This document shows positions 8,432 to 17,789 of a DNA stretch of 64,000 nucleotides, piece after piece. The DNA lies in assembly GCA_964571225.1 (NCBI GenBank), contig CAZNBB010000003.1, positions 11,141 to 75,140 of the forward strand. Reading direction: 5' to 3'. A program made the translations under genes and the position numbers. The number at the start of each line of letters is the position of its first letter. Position 1 is the first letter of the stretch. The stretch comes from DATFML01 sp964571225 (GTDB lineage Bacteria; Pseudomonadota; Gammaproteobacteria; DATFLG01). The notes beneath the pieces are model-generated. The model was not told the origin of the DNA. It made no database searches and saw only the letters and a program-made list of their open reading frames with translations.

Positions 8432-9660
8432 ACCTGAATGCCCTCGCGGGCGGCGACGGTGTGGATATCCTTGTCGCCCCGCCCCGACAGGTTGACGATG
8501 ACGATGCGGTCCTTGTCCAGGGTCGGGGCCAGTTTTGCCGCATAGGCCAGCGCATGGCTGGACTCCAGGGCGGGCAGGATACCTTCCACGCGCGTCAGGC
8601 TGTGGAAGGCATGCAGGGCTTCGTCGTCGGTGACGGCCACGTACTGGGCGCGGCCGGTGTCCTTGAGCCAGGCATGCTCGGGCCCCACACCCGGGTAGTC
8701 CAGGCCAGCCGAAATGGAGTGGGTCTCGATGATCTGCCCGTCGTCGTCCTCCATGAGATAGGTCCGGTTGCCGTGCAGGACGCCGGGGCGACCGGCGCAC
8801 AGCGGCGCGGCGTGGTGCCCGCTGGCGATGCCTTCACCGCCGCCCTCCACGCCGTACAGGGCCACATCGGCATCGTCGAGGAACGGATGGAACAGGCCGA
8901 TGGCATTGGAGCCGCCGCCCACGCACGCCACCAGGGCGTCGGGCAGGCGGCCCGCGAGGGCCTGGATCTGAGCGCGCGCCTCGCGGCCGATCACGGCTTG
9001 AAAATCGCGCACCATGGCCGGATAGGGGTGTGGTCCGGCCACCGTGCCGATGATGTAGAAGGTGCTGTCGACGTTGGTTACCCAGTCCCGCATGGCCTCG
9101 TTGAGGGCATCCTTGAGAGTGCGGGAACCCGATTTGACAGCAACCACTTCGGCGCCCAGCAGGCGCATGCGGTAGACATTGCTGGCCTGGCGCTGGATGT
9201 CCTCGGCGCCCATGTACACCACGCATTCCATGCCGAGACGCGCGGCCACGGTCGCCGAAGCGACGCCATGCTGACCGGCGCCGGTCTCGGCGATGATGCG
9301 GCGCTTGCCCATGTGGCGGGCCAACAGCGCCTGCCCCATGGTGTTGTTGATCTTGTGGGCGCCCGTGTGGTTGAGGTCCTCGCGCTTGAGGTAGACCTGG
9401 GCCCCGCCCAGTTTGCGGCTCCAGCGCTCGGCATGGTAGAGCGGCGACGGGCGCCCCACGTAATGGGCGAGATCGGAATCGAGCTCCGCCTGGAATGCGG
9501 GGTCGGCACGCAGTTGCTCATACGCCAGACGCAGTTCCTCCAGGGGCTCCATCAGCGTCTCGGCCACGAAGCGCCCGCCATAGGGACCGAAGTGGCCGTT
9601 GGCATCCGGCAGTGCCTCGAATCCCGCGCGGCTGTCAGCCGTTTGCGTCTGCGTCGACAT
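8428..9660 (-). CDS. trpB: Tryptophan synthase beta chain
   Basis: PLP enzyme condensing indole with serine to give tryptophan. The 410-residue protein carries the PLP lysine K103 in HTGAHKINNTMGQ and the phosphate-binding CVGGGSNAIGLF. I place the start at 9660 because GGAG lies seven bases upstream; the ATG at 9675 precedes that ribosome site. It overlaps trpF by 26 bp and trpA by 4 bp. Confidence 0.97.
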   Translation of the reverse strand: MSTQTQTADSRAGFEALPDANGHFGPYGGRFVAETLMEPLEELRLAYEQLRADPAFQAELDSDLAHYVGRPSPLYHAERWSRKLGGAQVYLKREDLNHTGAHKINNTMGQALLARHMGKRRIIAETGAGQHGVASATVAARLGMECVVYMGAEDIQRQASNVYRMRLLGAEVVAVKSGSRTLKDALNEAMRDWVTNVDSTFYIIGTVAGPHPYPAMVRDFQAVIGREARAQIQALAGRLPDALVACVGGGSNAIGLFHPFLDDADVALYGVEGGGEGIASGHHAAPLCAGRPGVLHGNRTYLMEDDDGQIIETHSISAGLDYPGVGPEHAWLKDTGRAQYVAVTDDEALHAFHSLTRVEGILPALESSHALAYAAKLAPTLDKDRIVIVNLSGRGDKDIHTVAAREGIQV

Positions 9661-10270
9661 GTCGCACTCCTTCAATGAATTGCCGCAGGCGGGTGTGATC
9701 CTTGACGCCCTTGGTCGCCTCCACTCCGCTGCTCACGTCCACCCCGTAGGGTCGCACCCGGCGAACTGCCTGGGCCACGTTGTCCGGGTCCAGTCCCCCG
9801 GCCAGAATGATCGGCCGCGGCCGCTCGGTGGGGACCCGCTCCCAATCGAATCGCTCTCCGCTGCCGCCGGCGACGGCCGGGTGATAAGCGTCCAGCAGAA
9901 ACGCCGCCGCGGCAGGGTGGTCGGCCATCGCCGCCGCCACATCCAGTTCCGGACGCATGCTGATCGCCTTGATGTAGCGTCGACCGAAACCCGCACAGGC
10001 GGCGGCCGGCTCGGTGCCATGGAACTGCAGCAGGTCCACGGGCACCGCTTCAAGCACCGAACGGATGTCGGCTCGCGACGCATCCACGAACAGGGCCACC
10101 ACCGCCACGAACGGCGGGAGGGCGTCCACAATGGCGTTGGCCTGAGCGATATCGACCGCCCGTGGGCTGCGCGGATGGAACACCAGACCGATGGCGTCCG
10201 CGCCCAGCGCCGCCGCTGCCGCGCCGTCTTCCGGCCGTGTGATTCCGCAAATTTTAACGCGCGTGCGCAC
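9635..10270 (-). CDS. trpF: Phosphoribosylanthranilate isomerase
   Basis: Third step of tryptophan synthesis, an Amadori rearrangement of phosphoribosylanthranilate. The product starts with RTRVKICGITRPEDG, carrying the catalytic Cys in the first strand, and ends with SGVEATKGVKDH, the phosphate-binding region with the general acid Asp nearby (DVSSGVE). I call a GTG start at 10270 (211 aa), the usual family N-terminus, although its ribosome site is weak; the upstream ATG at 10318 would add 16 atypical residues. It follows truA, as in many gammaproteobacteria. Confidence 0.93.
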   Translation of the reverse strand: MRTRVKICGITRPEDGAAAAALGADAIGLVFHPRSPRAVDIAQANAIVDALPPFVAVVALFVDASRADIRSVLEAVPVDLLQFHGTEPAAACAGFGRRYIKAISMRPELDVAAAMADHPAAAAFLLDAYHPAVAGGSGERFDWERVPTERPRPIILAGGLDPDNVAQAVRRVRPYGVDVSSGVEATKGVKDHTRLRQFIEGVRHVDADANG

Positions 10271-10350
10271 CCTGGAGCCACCGTTATCGGAGCGAAGCCC
10301 TGCCCGATGGGCCAGCATACCAGAACCGCGGGCCACTGGCCGCAGCCCGA

Positions 10351-11130
10351 TCAAGCGAAACGGGGCAGCGTGATCTCCCGGGGCAGACTGAACTCGTCAG
10401 GGTAGCGCACGTCGACCAGATACAGTCCCCCGGCGGGGGCAGTGACGCCGCCCACCGACCGATCGCGGGCCTGCAGCAGTTCCGGGACCCAATCCGGAGA
10501 GCGCTCGCCCCGGCCAACGGCAATCAGCACGCCGGCGATGTTGCGGACCATATGGTGAAGAAAGGCATTGGCGGTCACGTCGATATAGAGGTATTCCCCG
10601 GCACGGCTGATTTCCAGGCGATGTATGGTGCGCACTGGATGCTTGGCCTGGCAGGCAAGCGCCCGGAACGAAGAAAAATCATGCTCGCCGACCAGATGCG
10701 TCCCGGCCTGGGCCATCAGCCCCGCATCCAGCGGGTAATGGTCCCAGCACACCCGGCTGCGGGCCAGGGCGGGACGCACCATGCGATTGAGGATCACATA
10801 ACGGTAACGGCGCTCGAGGGCGCCAAAGCGGGCATGGAAACGTTCGTCGACCGGCCGGGCCCAGGTCACGCTCACATCAGCCGGCAGGTTTGCATTGGCG
10901 CCCAGAATCCACGAACGCATGCGCCGCGAAGCACCGGTATCGAAGTGAACGACCTGACCGGTGGCGTGCACGCCGCTGTCGGTGCGCCCGGCACAGACCA
11001 CCTGCACGGGGTGATCGGCCACCTTGGACAAGGCCTGCTCGACACAGCCCTGCACAGTGCGACTGCCCGGCTGGCTCTGCCAGCCCGAGAAGTCGGTACC
11101 GTCGTATTCGATGCCGGCTGCGATACGCAT
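10351..11130 (-). CDS. truA: tRNA pseudouridine(38-40) synthase
   Basis: Isomerises uridines 38-40 in the anticodon arm of many tRNAs. The 259-residue protein has the catalytic D51 in CAGRTDSGVHATGQV and the expected start MRIAAGIEYDGTDFSGWQ. It sits directly upstream of trpF, a conserved pairing. Confidence 0.97.
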   Translation of the reverse strand: MRIAAGIEYDGTDFSGWQSQPGSRTVQGCVEQALSKVADHPVQVVCAGRTDSGVHATGQVVHFDTGASRRMRSWILGANANLPADVSVTWARPVDERFHARFGALERRYRYVILNRMVRPALARSRVCWDHYPLDAGLMAQAGTHLVGEHDFSSFRALACQAKHPVRTIHRLEISRAGEYLYIDVTANAFLHHMVRNIAGVLIAVGRGERSPDWVPELLQARDRSVGGVTAPAGGLYLVDVRYPDEFSLPREITLPRFA

Positions 11131-11213
11131 GGATTCGTAAGGGAGCGATTGCCTGCTTCGGACAAGTGCGGGCTGATAGAGGCGCCGATACTAGCAGATG
11201 CTGAACAAGGCGG

Positions 11214-11885
11214 TCAGGCCAGTTGCCAGAACAGCCCGGCCATGAGCAGCGGATAGAGCCATTGATACAGCGGCGCCGGTTGCCCCGCAGGCGCGCTGAT
11301 CCAGCCCGTCGCCTGATGGTCGGCGTGGTCGAGAACGCTCGAAAATGCGCCGGCCGTGGTACCGGCGATCCGCTTCACGACGCCCTCCCGGGCGCGGCCC
11401 GCCCGGATTGCCTCACGGACCAGGTCCTGCACTTGGGGCACGGCATGCAGGGTCAGTACCATGCGCGCCGCCAGACGTTCGTGGGGAATGCCGATCCGGG
11501 CCAGGGGCCGGGTGAGACGATTCACGGCGGCAAGCAACTGGGCACGACTGGTCACGCCCAGCAACAGGTGAACGGCCGCCACCATCAGTACCAGCGCGAG
11601 GCTGCGCGCACCGCCTTCGGCCAGCCCCTGCCAGGTTGGGGAGTAGTTGCCTAAAACGGACAACACCGGGGTCCCCGGTGTGAACCAGCCGTAGAGGATG
11701 AGCAGGGAAAGGAGCAGCCAGCGGATGCGGCGCAGCAGACGGCCCAGCGGCCCGCCGAGACCCTTGCGGGCGAGAACAAAGCCAAGCAGGATGATGGTGC
11801 TGCCGGCAATCAACTGGCCGGGATGGGCCCCGGCCACTCCGGCAGCAAAGACCAGCAGCGCGACTATGCGTACGGTGGGGTGCAG
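11214..11885 (-). CDS. EcfT/CbiQ-like membrane protein, probable CTG start
   Basis: A polytopic membrane protein of about 223 residues resembling the T (scaffold) subunit of energy-coupling-factor transporters: hydrophobic N-terminal helices, then a cytosolic stretch LTRPLARIGIPHERLAARM leading to VPQVQDLVREAIRAGRAREG, similar to EcfT coupling helices, although the canonical ARG motifs are degenerate. The best ribosome site (GGAGG, 11892-11896) lies six bases before a CTG (11885) that begins HPTVRIVALLVFAAG; the first conventional start, GTG at 11837, would delete this first helix. No A or S component is nearby, so its transport role is uncertain. Confidence 0.7.
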   Translation of the reverse strand: MHPTVRIVALLVFAAGVAGAHPGQLIAGSTIILLGFVLARKGLGGPLGRLLRRIRWLLLSLLILYGWFTPGTPVLSVLGNYSPTWQGLAEGGARSLALVLMVAAVHLLLGVTSRAQLLAAVNRLTRPLARIGIPHERLAARMVLTLHAVPQVQDLVREAIRAGRAREGVVKRIAGTTAGAFSSVLDHADHQATGWISAPAGQPAPLYQWLYPLLMAGLFWQLA

Positions 11886-11945
11886 CGCCGGCCTCCGATG
11901 GGCCAGTTCAGGGGAAATGGCCCGCCCCGAAGGGCGGGCATGGGA

Positions 11946-14744
11946 TCAGGCCAACTCGCCCAGCAGGGTCTTCGCTTCTTCCTGCTGGTCGCCGTTACCT
12001 TCCTGACGCACTTCCTCCAGGATGCTGCGGGCGCCGTCCGGATCGCCCATGTCCATGTAGGCCCGGGCCAGATCCAGCTTGGTGCCCACTTCGTCCACGT
12101 CCGACAGCAGGCCCTCGCTGTCTTCAGCCTCGCCCTGATCGTCGGCGTCGCCTTCGCCCAACTCGGGCAGCGATCCCAGATCCAGGTCCAGGCCCACTTC
12201 GTCCAGAGCGGCGTTCCCACCGTCCACGGATTCCTCCGCGGGCGCCAGGCTGGCATCGGATGACATGTCCAGCGTGTCAGCCATGGCCAGGCTCTCGGCA
12301 GGTTCTGCACTCTCGTGGCGCTCCCCTGCCGTGCCGGCATCCAGATCGAAATTCAGGACCTGGGACAAGTCCGCATCGGCATCGGCCTTGGGCTCGTCGT
12401 TATCCAGATTGAATTCCAGGTCCTCCAGGTCCGCATCAGCGGAGCTTTCCGCCGGAGCCGAGACGTCGTCGCCCAGATCGAAGTCCAGGTCGAAATCCAG
12501 GCCGTTGTCCGCTTCTTCCGCCTCCGCGGCCTGCGATTCGGCCAGTTCGGGCTCCGCGGCATCGACGTCCTGGACGGCCGCCATCAATTCCGGGGCTTCC
12601 AGCTCATTGCTGTCCGCTTCGACCGTATCCGATTCGTCGCCCTCGTCAATGTCCATGTTCAGGGCAGTCGCTTCCGACATGTCGCCGGCCGACCCCGAAC
12701 CATACAGGGGGTTGTCGGGGCTGATCTCGCGGCCCATCTCCACCACCCGGCTCCAGAGCGGATCGTCCTGGTTGTCCAGGCGGGCCAGGAACGCTTCGGC
12801 GTGGCCATCGAACGCCGGTGCGTTCTGGGCAGCATGGTAGATTTCCAGCAACTTCATGTGCAGGTCATTGCGGTCCGGCGCGTTGTTGAGCGCTTCGGTG
12901 ACCAACTCCTCGGCCTGCTGGTAGCGACCGTAGGCCAGATAGACATCGGCCTCGGCCAGCGGATCGGCTTCGCCTTCGCTCTGAATGGCGTCCATGTCGC
13001 TGACCGCGAAATCGCTCAGCAGGGACGATTCGCTGGCGGCACCGTCGCTGCTGTCGGTGGATGAATCCGCCACGGCCGGGACGGTGTCCGTCTCGGATCC
13101 GTGCGCCGCATTGGCCTGTTCGGCCGCCAGAATGCTCTCCTGGAATTCGGTCATGGTCATGCGCCGGCGGCGCATGGAGACCCAGCCCAGCAACAGCACC
13201 AGAAGCGTGCCTGCTCCGCCAAGGCCGACCATCATCGGATTCTCCAGCAGCTCATCCCAGATGCTGGGCTGCGGAGCCGGCGCCGCTGGTGCGGCATGAT
13301 GGACCGGTGCCGGCTTGGGCGCGGCAGCCGGTGCCGGATTGGCGGCAGGTTTGGGCTGTTCCGCCGCGGTTTGCGCCGGAGCCGGCGCCTCGGCCGCGGG
13401 CTTCGCAGTCGCGTCGGGTTTTGCCGCTGCCTCGGTTTTCGCCGTGGTGTCGGTCGCGGTGGCGTCAGCCGGGTTCGCAGGCGAACCGGATGTTGGCTTG
13501 GTCGACTGGGCGGCAGGGGCACCGGCATCGGGACCGGTGGCCGCGGTAGTGGCAGCCGCCGCCGACGGGGTGGCTGCAGCGGCACCGGTCGCCGCGGCTG
13601 CGCTCTGACCCTGCAGTTGCGCCATCTTGCCGTCCCGCATCTCGATCAGGTGATGCATGGACTGCACCTGCTTCTGCAGCTGCGCGACCTGGGCCTCCAG
13701 TTCCTCGGTCTGGTGGCGCTGGGCATCAGCCGCCGCCAGGGCCGTGTTGAGTTGGTTGCGCAGAGCGGCCACGTCGTCTCCGGCCGCAGCCGTGCCCGCC
13801 GTGGCGCTCGCACCGGCCGACGAGCCGGTTCCGCCGACCGCGGCGGAGGCTTCCTGATCCGGCTCAGGAGCCAGCAGTTTCAGGCGTCCTCCCGAGGCGC
13901 TGGTGGCGGCGGGCTTGGTGCTCGCCTGGCGCTCGATCTTGCCGTTGTTGCGCGCTTCGCGCCAGACGGTGTTCTGCTGAGCGACCTGTACGCGGGCCTG
14001 GGTCCGGCTCAACGACACCATGTTGGAACGGTCCGGGACCCGGAGTACATAGCCGGCCTTCAGTCGGTTGATGTTGCCACCGTAGAAGGCGTCAGGGTTG
14101 GCCCGCAACAGAGCCAGCATGGCCTGCTCTCGGCTCACCCGATCATCGGGGCGGACGTCCCCGGCGATCTTCCACAGGGTGTCGGTACGCTTGGTGGGAC
14201 CGTATTGGCCGGCATGGGCCTGGTCGCCGGCAGCGGCCGCGGCCTGCGCCATGGTGGGCGTACCGGAGGATGGCTGAGAAGCCGCCGTCTGGGGCTGCTG
14301 CGCGGCGCTGCTGGTCGCCGGCACCGATGCGGGCGGCGGTGCCGCATGGGCCATGAACGTCGGGGGATTGATCAGGACGGTGTATTCGCGCATCAGCTGG
14401 CCGCCGCTCCAATCCACCTCCAGGACGAAGTCCAGGAACGGTTCGCGAATCGGCATGGGCGAGCTGATATGAATGAAGGCGGCGCCGTTCGGCCGCTTCA
14501 CGACCTTGAAATTCAAGCGCGCCAGCAGCATGGTGCGCTGCACCCCCGCCTGCTGGAAAGCGGCGCTCGGAGCCAGTGATACCTGCACCTGGCTCAGGTC
14601 CTGCGGACTGCCCGAAAGCAGCTCCACATCCGCATCCAGTGGCTGATTGAGCCCGGAGTGCAGTTTGATGGGCCCGAGGCCCAGTGCGTATGCCTGCGTG
14701 GATGCCGTTGCCAACAAGCCCGCCAGGGCCAGTCTCCTGTACAT
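11946..14744 (-). CDS. fimV: FimV/HubP-family polar peptidoglycan-binding protein
   Basis: A 932-residue envelope protein that in Pseudomonas and Vibrio marks the cell pole and supports type IV pili or chemotaxis placement. Order of parts: signal peptide ending TQAYALG; FimV N-terminal domain (about 24-130); Ala/Pro linker; LysM-like domain (about 180-250, DTLWKIAGDVRPDD); coiled coil (about 330-375); second Ala/Pro-rich stretch; a membrane helix near 505-520 followed by RRRR; a long acidic Asp/Glu-rich cytoplasmic region; and a C-terminal FimV TPR-like motif (LDLARAYMDMGDPDGARSIL). An AAGGGGA ribosome site precedes the ATG. It lies between asd and truA as in Pseudomonas. Confidence 0.95.
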   Translation of the reverse strand: MYRRLALAGLLATASTQAYALGLGPIKLHSGLNQPLDADVELLSGSPQDLSQVQVSLAPSAAFQQAGVQRTMLLARLNFKVVKRPNGAAFIHISSPMPIREPFLDFVLEVDWSGGQLMREYTVLINPPTFMAHAAPPPASVPATSSAAQQPQTAASQPSSGTPTMAQAAAAAGDQAHAGQYGPTKRTDTLWKIAGDVRPDDRVSREQAMLALLRANPDAFYGGNINRLKAGYVLRVPDRSNMVSLSRTQARVQVAQQNTVWREARNNGKIERQASTKPAATSASGGRLKLLAPEPDQEASAAVGGTGSSAGASATAGTAAAGDDVAALRNQLNTALAAADAQRHQTEELEAQVAQLQKQVQSMHHLIEMRDGKMAQLQGQSAAAATGAAAATPSAAAATTAATGPDAGAPAAQSTKPTSGSPANPADATATDTTAKTEAAAKPDATAKPAAEAPAPAQTAAEQPKPAANPAPAAAPKPAPVHHAAPAAPAPQPSIWDELLENPMMVGLGGAGTLLVLLLGWVSMRRRRMTMTEFQESILAAEQANAAHGSETDTVPAVADSSTDSSDGAASESSLLSDFAVSDMDAIQSEGEADPLAEADVYLAYGRYQQAEELVTEALNNAPDRNDLHMKLLEIYHAAQNAPAFDGHAEAFLARLDNQDDPLWSRVVEMGREISPDNPLYGSGSAGDMSEATALNMDIDEGDESDTVEADSNELEAPELMAAVQDVDAAEPELAESQAAEAEEADNGLDFDLDFDLGDDVSAPAESSADADLEDLEFNLDNDEPKADADADLSQVLNFDLDAGTAGERHESAEPAESLAMADTLDMSSDASLAPAEESVDGGNAALDEVGLDLDLGSLPELGEGDADDQGEAEDSEGLLSDVDEVGTKLDLARAYMDMGDPDGARSILEEVRQEGNGDQQEEAKTLLGELA

Positions 14745-14862
14745 GTCTTATCCCCTTGTGGCCGCTACGCCCACAGCCCGCCGCGGGCCCCCCGGCTCCG
14801 CTGTTCGGGAGAGATCCCTTCCGCAACCGGAAACTGCGTGTGCTGTGTGCGCCAACTTAGAC

Positions 14863-15885
14863 TCACAAATACTCTTGGATCAGGATTTCGGCTATCTGAA
14901 TACTGTTCAGCGCCGCGCCTTTGCGGACATTATCGGCAACCACCCACAAATCTAAACCTCGCGGGTGAGAGATGTCTTCGCGAATACGGCCCACGTATAC
15001 CGGATCGTGGTTGGCCCCCTCGGTGACGGCCGTCGGATAGCCGCCGTCGCGCCGTTCGTCCATGACCACCACACCAGGCGCCTTGGCCAGCAGCTCGCGC
15101 GCGGCTTCTGCGCTGATCTTTTCGCGGGTTTCGATATGCACGGCCTCGGAATGCCCGTAAAACACCGGCACGCGCACCGCCGTGGGGTTCACGCGGATGG
15201 TCGGATCTTCCAGGATTTTGTGGGTCTCCCAGACCATCTTCATCTCTTCCTTTGTGTATCCGTTGTCCTGGAACACGTCGATCTGCGGCAGCGCGTTGAA
15301 GGCGATCTGCTTGGGATAGACATGGGATTCCGCCGGCTTGCCGTTGAGCAGCTGCGCGGTCTGGCTGGCCAGCTCTTCGATGGCCTCCTTGCCTGTCCCG
15401 GATACCGCCTGATAGGTGGCGACGTTGATGCGCTCTATCCCCACCGCATCCTGAATGGGCTTGAGGGCGACCATCATCTGGATGGTGGAGCAGTTGGGAT
15501 TGGCGATGATCCCGCGGTTCGTATAGCGGGCAATGGCGTGGGGATTGACCTCCGGCACCACCAGCGGGATGTCGTCGTCGTATCGAAACTGGGAAGTGTT
15601 GTCCACCACCACGCAACCGGCGGCAGCCGCTTTGGGCGCATACTCCGCCGACACCGACGCGCCGGCGGAAAACAGGCCGATCTGGGCCTTGGAGAAATCG
15701 AACTCAGCCAAATCACCGATGGTCAGCTGCCTGCCCTTGAACGAAACCTGGTTGCCTGCGGAGCGGCTGCTCGCCAGCGGGTACACGTTGCCCACCGGGA
15801 AATTGCGCTCGGCCAGGATCTCCAACATCACTTCGCCTACCGCACCGGTGGCTCCCACCACCGCCACATCGAATTGCCTGCTCAT
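14863..15885 (-). CDS. asd: Aspartate-semialdehyde dehydrogenase
   Basis: Reduces aspartyl phosphate to aspartate semialdehyde, the branch point for Lys/diaminopimelate, Thr and Met. The 340-residue protein has the Rossmann motif VVGATGAVGEVM (residues 9-20) and the catalytic C132 in ANPNCSTIQM. It lies between leuB and fimV, a conserved order; GAGGT precedes the ATG. Confidence 0.97.
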   Translation of the reverse strand: MSRQFDVAVVGATGAVGEVMLEILAERNFPVGNVYPLASSRSAGNQVSFKGRQLTIGDLAEFDFSKAQIGLFSAGASVSAEYAPKAAAAGCVVVDNTSQFRYDDDIPLVVPEVNPHAIARYTNRGIIANPNCSTIQMMVALKPIQDAVGIERINVATYQAVSGTGKEAIEELASQTAQLLNGKPAESHVYPKQIAFNALPQIDVFQDNGYTKEEMKMVWETHKILEDPTIRVNPTAVRVPVFYGHSEAVHIETREKISAEAARELLAKAPGVVVMDERRDGGYPTAVTEGANHDPVYVGRIREDISHPRGLDLWVVADNVRKGAALNSIQIAEILIQEYL

Positions 15886-15962
15886 GAAAACTTGACCTCA
15901 CAATTTTGGATTCTGCCTGTTTCGCCAGGGAAAAAATGCCCAGGGCTTCACATTCCGCGCAT

Positions 15963-17045
15963 TCAATCGCCGGCCAGTGCCGCGGTCACCGCGTCGCCCA
16001 TCTCCCGGGTGCCGACCGCCTTCTCGCCGGCAGCGGCAATATCCGCCGTACGCAGCCCCTGATCCAGGACCCGCTCCACGGCCCGTTCAATGCGGGCGGC
16101 GTGCTCCGCCTCGTGAAGGCTGTAGCGCAGCAGCATGGCCACCGACAGAATGGTGGCCAACGGATTGGCAATGCCGCGGCCGGCGATATCGGGGGCCGAG
16201 CCATGAATAGGCTCGTACATGCCCCTGCCGTCGGCATCCAGCGAAGCGGACGGCAGCATGCCGATGGAACCGGTCAGCATGGCGGCCTCGTCGGACAGAA
16301 TGTCGCCGAACATGTTGTCGGTGACCATCACGTCGAACTGCTTGGGAGCCCGCACCAGCTGCATGGCCGCGTTGTCCACGTACATGTGGCTGAGCTCCAC
16401 ATCGGGGTATTCCGCGCCCAGGCGCGTCATGACGTCACGCCACACCCCGCTGGTTTCCAGCACATTGGCCTTGTCCACCGAGCACAGACGACCGGCCCGC
16501 TTGCGGGCGGCCTCGAAGCCCACCCGACCGATGCGTTCGATTTCCCGCTCGCTGTAGACCAGGGTATTGAAGCCTTCCCGCTGCCCGTCTTCCCGGGTGC
16601 GCTCGCCCCGCGGCTCGCCGAAATAGATCCCGCCGGTCAGTTCCCGCACGATCATGATGTCCAGCCCGGACACCACTTCCGGCTTGAGCGTGGAGGCGCC
16701 GGCCAGCTGGGGATAGAGAATGGCGGGTCGCAGATTCGCGAACAGCCCCAGCCCGGAGCGCAGCCCCAGCAGCCCCCGCTCAGGACGCAGGGAGCGCTCC
16801 AGGGAATCCCATTTCTCTCCGCCCACGGCACCCAGCAACACCGCATCGGCGGCGCGGGCCTGCTCCAGGGTCTGGTCGGGCAGCGGCGTGCCGGTGGCAT
16901 CGTAGGCGGTGCCGCCTACCAGAGCCTCCTCGAGGGCCACATCCAGCCCGAAGTCGGTACGCAGCCGCTCCAGCACCTTACGTGCTTCCGCGATGATTTC
17001 CGGACCGATCCCGTCGCCGGGAAGAATCAGTATTTTCTTTGTCAT
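15963..17045 (-). CDS. leuB: 3-isopropylmalate dehydrogenase
   Basis: Oxidatively decarboxylates 3-isopropylmalate in leucine synthesis. The 360-residue product has the family N-terminus ILILPGDGIGPEI and the active-site region VTDNMFGDILSDEAAMLTGS. Tryptophan/leucine-type residues rather than isocitrate contacts, and the leuC-leuD-leuB order, fix the assignment. Confidence 0.97.
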   Translation of the reverse strand: MTKKILILPGDGIGPEIIAEARKVLERLRTDFGLDVALEEALVGGTAYDATGTPLPDQTLEQARAADAVLLGAVGGEKWDSLERSLRPERGLLGLRSGLGLFANLRPAILYPQLAGASTLKPEVVSGLDIMIVRELTGGIYFGEPRGERTREDGQREGFNTLVYSEREIERIGRVGFEAARKRAGRLCSVDKANVLETSGVWRDVMTRLGAEYPDVELSHMYVDNAAMQLVRAPKQFDVMVTDNMFGDILSDEAAMLTGSIGMLPSASLDADGRGMYEPIHGSAPDIAGRGIANPLATILSVAMLLRYSLHEAEHAARIERAVERVLDQGLRTADIAAAGEKAVGTREMGDAVTAALAGD

Positions 17046-17078
17046 ATCAAGCCACTGAATTGTTTATCTGAGAATTGA

Positions 17079-17714
17079 TCAGAACAGCCAGGGCGCCTCG
17101 CGGCGCCGCCGCTCCTCGTAACTGCTGATGTCGTCGGCATGCTGCAGGGTCAGGGCGATGTCATCCAGGCCATTCAGCAGACAATGCTTGCGGAAGGCAT
17201 CCACCTCGAACCCGTACGCCTCGCCGCCCGGCGTGGTAACGGTCTGGGCCTGCAGATCCACGGTCAGGCGATAGTCGGGGGCGGCCTGCACCTGCTGAAA
17301 CAACCGGTCCACCTCGTCGGCACCGAGCCGGATGGGCAGCACGCCGTTCTTGAAACAGTTGTTATAGAAGATGTCCGCGAAGCTGGGCGCGATCACCACC
17401 CGAAAGCCGTAGTCCTGCAGTGCCCAAACGGCGTGCTCGCGGGAGGAGCCGCAGCCGAAGTTGTCGCGGGCCAGCAGAATCCGGGCGCCGGCATAGCGTG
17501 GCTCGTTGAGCACGAATTCCGGGTTCAACGGCCGCCGGCTGTTGTCCTGGTCCGGCTCGCCGTGGTCCAGGTAGCGCCACTCGTCGAACAGGTTGGGGCC
17601 GAAGCCCGTGCGCCGCACCGATTTGAGGAACTGCTTGGGAATGATGGCATCGGTATCCACGTTGGCGCGGTCCAACGGCATCACCAGCCCACTGAAGGTT
17701 TCGAATTTGTCCAC
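17079..17714 (-). CDS. leuD: 3-isopropylmalate dehydratase, small subunit
   Basis: The swivelling domain partner of LeuC in isopropylmalate isomerase. 211 residues, a standard length, with NVDTDAIIPKQFLK near the N-terminus and DNFGCGSSREHAVWALQDYG in the core, the family signature. The start is GTG (17714) with CAGGTG upstream. It follows leuC after about 75 bp. Confidence 0.97.
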   Translation of the reverse strand: MDKFETFSGLVMPLDRANVDTDAIIPKQFLKSVRRTGFGPNLFDEWRYLDHGEPDQDNSRRPLNPEFVLNEPRYAGARILLARDNFGCGSSREHAVWALQDYGFRVVIAPSFADIFYNNCFKNGVLPIRLGADEVDRLFQQVQAAPDYRLTVDLQAQTVTTPGGEAYGFEVDAFRKHCLLNGLDDIALTLQHADDISSYEERRRREAPWLF

Positions 17715-17789
17715 TGCAGCACCTGCCTAGGAAGCACTCGAAGATTGACTGGCTGTGGGAACACAGCCAGAACGTCATTGCCGGAAATT

